Origin: Bacteroidetes bacterium UBA1947 | GTDB taxonomy: Bacteria > Bacteroidota > Bacteroidia > Chitinophagales > Chitinophagaceae | Assembly: GCA_002336915.1 (NCBI GenBank) | Contig: DDET01000011.1 | Location: forward strand, 1-38,550 | Direction: 5' to 3' | Length of the DNA stretch: 38,550 nt | Part shown: piece after piece, positions 33,632 to 38,550 of the stretch | Position numbering within the stretch: the first letter of the stretch is position 1 | Layout of the letters: each line of letters begins with the position of its first letter | Program-made: the position numbers and the translations under genes | Notes under the pieces: model-generated | Told to the model about the DNA's origin: nothing | Seen by the model: only the letters and a program-made list of their open reading frames with translations | Databases searched by the model: none

Positions 33632-36370
33632 CTAGAAAGCAAAAGCCTGCGCAACCAGTGCCTCCTGTTCCTTAGCATGCATCTTTGAGAAACCAGTAGC
33701 TGTTGATGCGCTGGCTGGGCGGCTAAGATACTTCAAGGGCATCTTATCGTCCGGGTTCTGGATAAGGTAGGGTAGTGCACCCATATTGCGCGGTTCTTCC
33801 TGCACCCATATCCACTCAGCTTTCTTATACTTTTCGCGCAGTGCCTGTAATTGCTGCGTGGGCATTGGATATATCTGTTCCAGCCGCACAATGGCTACAT
33901 CAGTGATCTTATCTGCCAGTTGTTTTTCGCTCAGGTCAAAATACATCTTGCCGCTGCAAAGCAGTACACGTTTTACTTTGCTTGCTGTCTTTATATTTGG
34001 GTCGTCTATAACTTCTTTAAAGCCACCGTTAGTAAACTCATCCATAGCGGAGTAGGAGCGCACATGGCGCAGGTTTGCTTTGGGTGAGAAGTTCACCATT
34101 GGCTTGCGGAAGGGCCATGCCAGCTGCCTGCGCAGTGCGTGGAAGAAGTTGGCAGCAGTAGTGATGTTCGTAATGACCATATTGCACTCGGCACTCATTT
34201 GCAGAAAGCGTTCCATGCGGGCGCTGGAGTGCTCGGGACCACCACCTTCGTAGCCATGAGGCAGCAAGAGCACAAGGCCATTCATTGCAGCCCACTTTTG
34301 CTCGCCGCCTACCACGTATTGGTCAATGATGGTTTGCGCGCCGTTGGCAAAGTCGCCATACTGGGCCTCCCAAAGCACCAGGTTGTTAGGGTTAGCCATT
34401 GCATAGCCATATTCGAAGCCCATTACCGCAAACTCACTGAGCAATGAATTGTAAATATGGAAATCGCCCTGCTTGTCGCTTAGCCTGCTAAGGCGGTTGT
34501 AGGGGGCATTGGTATTTTCATCGTAGATAACAGCATGGCGGTGAGAGAAGGTGCCACGCTTTACATCTTCGCCGCTCAGGCGCACATCGTGCTGTTGCGT
34601 TACCAGGCTGGCATAGGCCAGCAGCTCACCTGTTGCCCAGTCCACTTTGCCTTCGGTTTCGAAGAGTTTTATCTTGTCCTGCAGCAATTTTTCCACCTTT
34701 CGCAGTGGCTTAAAGCCTTCAGGCCATTGCATTAATTTGGTAACAAGATCCTTAAAATCGGCTTCCTTTATAGCAGTTACAGGCGAACTCACAAAATCGT
34801 CCGTCTTTGCTTTGCGCAGTTCGCGCCATGCCTGTTCGGGTTTTTGGTAGGTATAGGGCAGGGGATTCTGTTTTACTTCATCAAGTCGCATTTGCAGGGT
34901 GTCCCAAAAATGTTTTTCCATTTGCTTGGCAAGGTCTTTCGCGTCGGTTTCGCCCTTCTCAAGCAGGTACTGTGTATATATCTCGCGTGCATTGGCGTGC
35001 TTATCAATCAGGGCATATAGCTGAGGCTGTGTGAATTTTGGTTCATCGCCCTCATTATGACCGTAGCGACGGTAACAAACCATGTCGATAAAGATATCCT
35101 GGTTGTAACGCTGACGATATTTTACAGCCAGTATACATGCTTTTACTACGGCTTCCGGGTCATCGCCATTTACGTGCAGTACGGGGGCCTGTACCATTGC
35201 GGCTATGCTAGTACAATAGTCGGAAGAGCGTGCATCGTCGAAGTCGGTAGTGAAACCTATTTGGTTATTGATGACAAAGTGAATGCAGCCGCCGGTTTCA
35301 TAACCGGCAAGTTTGCTCATTTGCAGCAATTCATATATCACCCCTTGTCCTGCCACTGCGGCATCGCCATGTATGAGTATGGGCAATATCCTGTCGTATT
35401 CGTTATCGTATAAAATATCGGCTTTGGCCCTTGCATAACCGGAAACCACGGGGTCAACAGCTTCAAGATGTGAAGGGTTTGGCGTTAACTGGATATTCAC
35501 CGTTTTGCCGGAAGGTGTGGTGATATTTGAGTTGAAGCCAAGGTGGTATTTTACATCGCCGCTACCCATGGTCATATCGGGCGGCATATTCCCTTCGAAT
35601 TCTGAAAATATCTGCTCGTAAGTTTTCCCAAGCGTGTTGGCCAGCACATTCAGGCGACCGCGGTGTGCCATGCCTATCACCACTTCCTGCACGCCGTTTT
35701 CGGCAGCTTCATTGATGATAGTATCCAGTGCGGCTATAGTGCTCTCGCCGCCATCAAGGCCGAAGCGTTTTTGACCGATATATTTTGTGTGCAGGAATTT
35801 TTCAAATATCACCCCTTCATTCAGCTTCTGCAATATGCGTTTGCGTTCATCTATAGAGAACTGCCTTTGCATCAGTTCTTCAAAAGTGGTGCCTACCCAT
35901 TTGCATACCTCGTTATCGTTAATGTAAGTGTACTCCAGGCCGATATTGCCTGCGTATAGTTTTTGCAATTTGGCGATGATATCGCCGAGTTTAGCTTTGC
36001 CAAGACCTAGGAAGCTGCCTGCATTAAATTCGGCATTGAGATCAGTATCGTCAAGATGGTAGTGTGATAATTCTAATTCCGCATGGCGGTCTTTGCGTTT
36101 ACGAATGGGATTTGTAGTGGCTACAAGGTGGCCTCTTTTGCGGTAAGAACGTATGAGCTTATAAACACCGAATTCCTTTACCATTTGCTCATTGCTGAGA
36201 TTGGTTTGGGCAGTGCTGCCATTCGATCCCGCTTTTCCAACAGCAAAATCGAAACCCTCGAAAAACTTTCTCCACTCTGGGTCTATGCCCGCGGGATCTT
36301 TTATGAAATTGTTGTATAAAGAATCAATGTAAGCAGGATCAGAAGCCATTACGTAAGAAAAATCTTCCAT
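33632..36370 (-). CDS. sucA: 2-oxoglutarate dehydrogenase E1 component
   Basis: 912-residue thiamine-diphosphate enzyme of the TCA cycle, decarboxylating 2-oxoglutarate and transferring succinyl to the E2 lipoate. N-terminal YVMASDPAYIDSLYNNFIKDPAGIDPEWRKFFEGF is typical of E1o; then GMAHRGRLNVLANTLGK, HGDAAVAGQGV from H334, INNQIGFTT and the ThDP/Mg region DPEAVVKACILAVKYRQ. The second half carries SHRHAVIYDENT, EYGYAMANPNNLVLWEAQYGDFANGAQ, and LLPHGYEGGGPEHSSARMERFLQ, ending in the transketolase C-domain QEEPRNMGALPYLI. Full length. The E2 gene does not follow in this window, so sucA is unlinked here. A -7-like TAAATTTG lies about 66 bases upstream on the minus strand (36443-36436). Confidence 0.97.
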   Translation of the reverse strand: MEDFSYVMASDPAYIDSLYNNFIKDPAGIDPEWRKFFEGFDFAVGKAGSNGSTAQTNLSNEQMVKEFGVYKLIRSYRKRGHLVATTNPIRKRKDRHAELELSHYHLDDTDLNAEFNAGSFLGLGKAKLGDIIAKLQKLYAGNIGLEYTYINDNEVCKWVGTTFEELMQRQFSIDERKRILQKLNEGVIFEKFLHTKYIGQKRFGLDGGESTIAALDTIINEAAENGVQEVVIGMAHRGRLNVLANTLGKTYEQIFSEFEGNMPPDMTMGSGDVKYHLGFNSNITTPSGKTVNIQLTPNPSHLEAVDPVVSGYARAKADILYDNEYDRILPILIHGDAAVAGQGVIYELLQMSKLAGYETGGCIHFVINNQIGFTTDFDDARSSDYCTSIAAMVQAPVLHVNGDDPEAVVKACILAVKYRQRYNQDIFIDMVCYRRYGHNEGDEPKFTQPQLYALIDKHANAREIYTQYLLEKGETDAKDLAKQMEKHFWDTLQMRLDEVKQNPLPYTYQKPEQAWRELRKAKTDDFVSSPVTAIKEADFKDLVTKLMQWPEGFKPLRKVEKLLQDKIKLFETEGKVDWATGELLAYASLVTQQHDVRLSGEDVKRGTFSHRHAVIYDENTNAPYNRLSRLSDKQGDFHIYNSLLSEFAVMGFEYGYAMANPNNLVLWEAQYGDFANGAQTIIDQYVVGGEQKWAAMNGLVLLLPHGYEGGGPEHSSARMERFLQMSAECNMVITNITTAANFFHALRRQLAWPFRKPMVNFSPKANLRHVRSYSAMDEFTNGGFKEVIDDPNIKTASKVKRVLLCSGKMYFDLSEKQLADKITDVAIVRLEQIYPMPTQQLQALREKYKKAEWIWVQEEPRNMGALPYLIQNPDDKMPLKYLSRPASASTATGFSKMHAKEQEALVAQAFAF

Positions 36371-36556
36371 TGTAAACTGTTAGTTTGTATTGCGCTATTC
36401 TTGATAATATGTCCCGTTAAGGGGTCTTTGCGCCGCAAATTTAAGCTCAAAATACCAATTCACCATAAATGAATTTGAGCCCGGAAGCATTGAAATCATT
36501 ATGTTTAGATTGTTGGCACAGTATTTAATAGCTATGGATTGACTAAAACTTTTTTT

Positions 36557-36709
36557 ATGAGGTCTATATTATATCTTATAGCTGTTATCCTGGTAATTGG
36601 ATGGTTACTTGGCATGTTTGTATGGAATGTAGGGAGTTTGATACATATCTTGCTGGTATTAGCGGTAGTATCCTTACTGCTCGGCTTTATCAGGCGAGGG
36701 AACGTATAG
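36557..36709 (+). CDS. lmo0937-type small membrane protein
   Basis: 50 residues starting MRSILYLIAVILVIGWLLG and ending LLGFIRRGNV. Two hydrophobic helices joined by a short loop (NVGSLIHI) match the widespread lmo0937/DUF5670 family of tiny membrane proteins, found next to stress genes in many Bacteroidota. Function unknown. It has its own terminator 30 bases downstream. The start is the only ATG in frame with the full N-terminal helix. Confidence 0.88.
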   Translation: MRSILYLIAVILVIGWLLGMFVWNVGSLIHILLVLAVVSLLLGFIRRGNV

Positions 36710-36739
36710 GCTTCCTGCAAATACGGTATTGATTCCAGC

Positions 36740-36768
36740 AGCTATGGCTAAAAGCCATAGCTTTTTTT
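36740..36768 (+). terminator. Intrinsic terminator of the small membrane protein gene
   Basis: AGCTATGGCT (36740-36749), AAA loop, AGCCATAGCT (36753-36762), then a T7 run. Confidence 0.92.
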
Positions 36769-36791
36769 ATGTTGGGAGAGCAATAAAATAT

Positions 36792-37145
36792 TTAAAGGGA
36801 TGCAAATTGTTTGTCGAGATCATTGAGGCCAATGGGCTTTTCGATGATCATGTATTTTGCATTAGCCGGCATTTGTGGCGGGTTGGGATGAAAAGCGCTT
36901 ACAAGGCAAATGAACATGCCGGGGTGTTCATTTGCCATCCCGGGCACTACATCCCAGCCTGCGCCATCGGGCAAATTGTTGTCTATAAAAAGTATGTCGG
37001 GGTTTAGCTGCTTTAAGGCCGACAGGCCTTCGTTGAGATTATGGGAAATAAGTACATCGTACTTTTTACGCAGAAAGTAGCCTTTCAACAGCAAGCAGAG
37101 ATCTATCTCATCGTCTATTATCAATACCTTTTTACCAGTATTCAT
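36792..37145 (-). CDS. Single-domain response regulator
   Basis: 117 residues from the ATG at 37145 (MNTGKKVLIIDDE). The frame reaches back to 37178, but the added MHYAQLKFYAG precedes the normal start of a receiver. Acidic pocket IIDDE, phospho-acceptor D55 (LFIDNNLPDG) and the conserved lysine in IEKP. No output domain, so a phosphotransfer shuttle or a protein-protein regulator. It shares strand and neighbourhood with the Rcp1-like receiver at 37340, but they are separated by 194 bases and do not look like one operon. Confidence 0.88.
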   Translation of the reverse strand: MNTGKKVLIIDDEIDLCLLLKGYFLRKKYDVLISHNLNEGLSALKQLNPDILFIDNNLPDGAGWDVVPGMANEHPGMFICLVSAFHPNPPQMPANAKYMIIEKPIGLNDLDKQFASL

Positions 37146-37183
37146 ACCAGCATAAAATTTTAACTGTGCGTAGTGCAATTAAC

Positions 37184-37373
37184 ATGGCAGATCGGATTAT
37201 GATATGGGGCAAATTAAAAAACCTTTTTAGAAAAAGCTAAGCATTTTATTAAAGGACTGAGAATTGCCGCGTTGTTGGTGGTATATGCAAAAATGGTGCC
37301 CCCCAATGAGGATGATGAGGAATATTTTGAAAATGAACACTATACAGAGATGCCCGAGGGTTGCATCCAGTAA
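37184..37373 (+). pseudogene. Possible frameshifted small ORF
   Basis: ATG at 37184 (MADRIMIWGKLK) runs into a stop 18 codons later. Dropping one A from the A6 run at 37216-37221 joins it to an open frame that ends at TAA 37371 and would give 62 residues, with a hydrophobic segment (IAALLVVYA) and an acidic tail (EDDEEYFENEHYTEM). It overlaps the 3' end of the antisense receiver gene by 34 bases. It may be a decayed gene, a slippage site or chance. Confidence 0.3.
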
Positions 37374-37768
37374 CTGCGGAGTGCTGCGACTGTTTTCAAA
37401 AGATTTTCAAAACTGTTTGGTTTAGTAATGTAGGAGTTGGCACCCAACTCATAACACCTTCTCATTTCCTGCTCGTTGTTTGTAGTGCTGAATATAACAA
37501 CAGGAATTTTCTTCAATACGGGGTGCTGCTTTAGCTCTTTAAGCACTTCGCGACCGTCTTTCTTGGGCATATTCAGGTCCAGCAGCATAAAGCGAGGAAG
37601 GTTTTTCTCATTGTTCTCGTCAAGAATCGTTTGTAAGTATTCCATTACTTCAACGCCATTGTCTACAAAATGCAATTGGTCCTTAAATGCATTTTCTTCA
37701 AAAGCAGCCTGCAGTAGAAAACGGTCGTCCGCATCGTCCTCGGCAATAAGTATGAAAATTCCCTCCAT
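37340..37768 (-). CDS. Rcp1-like single-domain response regulator
   Basis: 142 residues: receiver of the Rcp1/CheY-like subgroup (IFILIAEDDADDRFLLQAAF), with D64 in LLDLNMPKKDG and a conserved lysine in YITKPNSF. The LPRFMLLDLNMPKKDG and VVIFSTTNNEQEMRRCYELGANSYITKP segments are typical of regulators partnered with phytochrome-like HDLQEPLRK kinases, the subtype of the kinases at 10361 and 15092. A functional link with them is possible but not shown here. No DNA-binding domain. Confidence 0.93.
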   Translation of the reverse strand: MEGIFILIAEDDADDRFLLQAAFEENAFKDQLHFVDNGVEVMEYLQTILDENNEKNLPRFMLLDLNMPKKDGREVLKELKQHPVLKKIPVVIFSTTNNEQEMRRCYELGANSYITKPNSFENLLKTVAALRSYWMQPSGISV

Positions 37769-38079
37769 GGTTGCTTTACTTGTTTAAATGCCCGGGGCTT
37801 GGGCTGTAAAGATAAATAAAAAACCAGTCTTGAAATATACGATCAGCCAGGCAAGTAAATCTATTTAAGGGCTTGTTTTATAGTGGTTTATGATTTTTTT
37901 ATGGCAAAAATCAGTTCATGATCAGGATATTACACTACTTAAGGCACCTTATTTGTTTTTAGGTTCAATTTCCCTGGCAATACATTCCACGCGTCTCTGG
38001 ATATGTCGGGGTTTCTTTTTTGATTGAATTGCTATGTGCAGAATGTGGAAAAAAATTTGTGTGATTTAACATGAACTTC

Positions 38080-38110
38080 TTGTTGGAAATCCCGGCGGGT
38101 TGTATCTTTA
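38080..38110 (+). promoter_or_regulatory. Possible upstream promoter P0
   Basis: TTG at 38083-38085, 17-base spacer, TATCTTTA at 38103-38110: last base deviates from TAnnTTTG. Weaker than the two promoters downstream. Confidence 0.35.
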
Positions 38111-38150
38111 TCCTCCCGCTCAAAGATCCTGTCGTTTTATTGATTTAAAT

Positions 38151-38170
38151 GCTGAATAAATATATTCAGC
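38151..38170. repeat. Inverted repeat just upstream of the rRNA promoter P1
   Basis: GCTGAATA, AATA loop, TATTCAGC (8 perfect pairs), ending 7 bases before the -33 TTG of P1. A possible binding site for a regulator of rRNA transcription. Confidence 0.5.
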
Positions 38171-38177
38171 CTGATAT

Positions 38178-38214
38178 TTGGGGGATTGCACAGCTTTGTT
38201 ACCTTTGCACTCCC
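38178..38214 (+). promoter_or_regulatory. rRNA promoter P1
   Basis: TTG at 38178-38180, 19-base spacer, TACCTTTG at 38200-38207: textbook Bacteroidota primary-sigma promoter. It is followed by CACTCC, the same as in P2. Confidence 0.85.
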
Positions 38215-38290
38215 AAACAGTAAAAAAGTAGTTCTTAACACATTTTAGAGGATAGATTCACTTGCGAAAAAATTATTTTCAAAATTGATT

Positions 38291-38327
38291 TTGCTGTCTA
38301 GAAAAAAGCTTCTACCTTTGCACTCCG
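38291..38327 (+). promoter_or_regulatory. rRNA promoter P2
   Basis: TTG at 38291-38293, 19-base spacer, TACCTTTG at 38313-38320, then CACTCC. The core TACCTTTGCACTCC is identical to P1, with the -7 boxes 113 bases apart. Confidence 0.85.
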
Positions 38328-38550
38328 TTAGCGGGAAAAGAGGTAGCAAAAGGGTAACAAAAAGTTCTTAGAGAGGTAATAAAGAGTACAGGGGTTCAAG
38401 GCCCCGGGAGCGGTTCAAGTCCGCTGGTACGGCAGGGTCACGAAGGTGATACAAGTTCTTTGAAAGATTGGGAAACAAACAGCGGTAGCGATGAAGTTCG
38501 CTACCACAGGTAAAAAGAAAGAAGTTGTTGTAAAATAGCTTCTGGAAAAC
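38328..38550 (+). other. Leader of an rRNA operon (16S gene beyond right edge)
   Basis: The leader carries AGTTCTTAGA (38363) and AGTTCTTTGA (38454), boxA-like antitermination motifs. The second is followed by AAGATTGGGAAACAAAC, a context found immediately before 16S genes in this phylum. It also contains stems 38391-38405, 38409-38425 and 38484-38505 (GGTAGCGA/TCGCTACC). The 16S coding region itself is not in the window. Confidence 0.75.
38391..38425 (+). other. Two T-arm-like hairpins in the rRNA leader
   Basis: GGGG-TTCAAGG-CCCC (38391-38405) and AGCGG-TTCAAGT-CCGCT (38409-38425). Both have a 7-base TTCAAG-type loop on a short GC stem, as in the T-arm of tRNA. No anticodon arm, D-arm or acceptor stem accompanies them. 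Confidence 0.6.

Larger units (their letters stand above)
37769..38550. other. Intergenic region and rRNA operon leader
   Basis: No protein gene. About 37769-38050 is AT-rich with nothing distinctive. From 38080 onwards come a weak and two strong promoters, three boxA-like motifs and several hairpins; the sequence stops before the 16S rRNA gene. Confidence 0.8.

Noticed and set aside
36513..36530. Sigma-54 promoter before the lmo0937-type gene (TTGGCAC)
   Set aside because: The -24 half fits, but no GC is found at the required -12 spacing.
38391..38440. tRNA gene in the rRNA leader
   Set aside because: Only T-arm-like stems are present; no D-arm, anticodon arm, acceptor pairing or CCA end.

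Overview
The window looks like a chromosomal segment of a Bacteroidota bacterium, most likely Chitinophagales/Chitinophagaceae. The signs are promoter -7 boxes of the TAnnTTTG type, two proteins with type IX secretion sorting domains, a Bacteroidota-type porin, DUF3810, an archaeal-like UbiA prenyltransferase next to Maf, SPII lipoproteins with CxN/CxK lipoboxes, and an rRNA leader with the typical GTTCTTTGA element. No plasmid, prophage core or CRISPR array is visible.

Layout. 1-2612 (minus) is most of leuS, cut by the left edge at the KMSKS motif. Its editing domain carries an in-frame cassette of about 171 codons: a DUF559/Vsr-like endonuclease domain bounded by palindromic inverted repeats. 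This is the most unusual object in the window. 2613-3269 is a non-coding block with GTCAAT iteron-like repeats and a degenerate repeat family that recurs inverted at about 29170-29350. 3270-8856 holds metabolic and envelope genes: FAD oxidoreductase, Maf, UbiA-type prenyltransferase, purine nucleoside phosphorylase, porin. 8864-14870 (minus) is an apparent operon, rpoN - NtrC-type activator - PAS histidine kinase - REC-PAS-kinase, with a CHASE3 histidine kinase diverging from it at 15092. 16569-18285 holds small stress-type proteins (DUF4142, DUF2383). 18460-20576 pairs a membrane-anchored small protein with a methylmalonyl-CoA mutase catalytic chain that lacks its B12 domain. 20573-29055 contains a DUF3810 membrane protein, an orphan efflux adaptor, two T9SS cargo proteins meeting at a shared terminator, IspH, a small lipoprotein and an M13 metallopeptidase.

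29501-31380 is an isolated pair of divergent accessory genes: a phage tail-collar-like protein and an unrecognised AT-rich gene. 31432-33553 is a compact 7TM protein - NarX-type kinase - LuxR-type regulator operon. 33632-36370 (minus) is sucA, the E1 of 2-oxoglutarate dehydrogenase. It is followed by a 50-residue lmo0937-type membrane protein, two single-domain response regulators and, from about 38080 to the right edge, tandem promoters and the leader of an rRNA operon whose 16S gene starts beyond the window.

The window is rich in signal transduction: four histidine kinases, four response regulators outside the hybrid kinase, and the sigma-54 factor. The rest is mostly housekeeping metabolism with few mobile genes. 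Assignments come from reading motifs and translations by eye; no database search was run.
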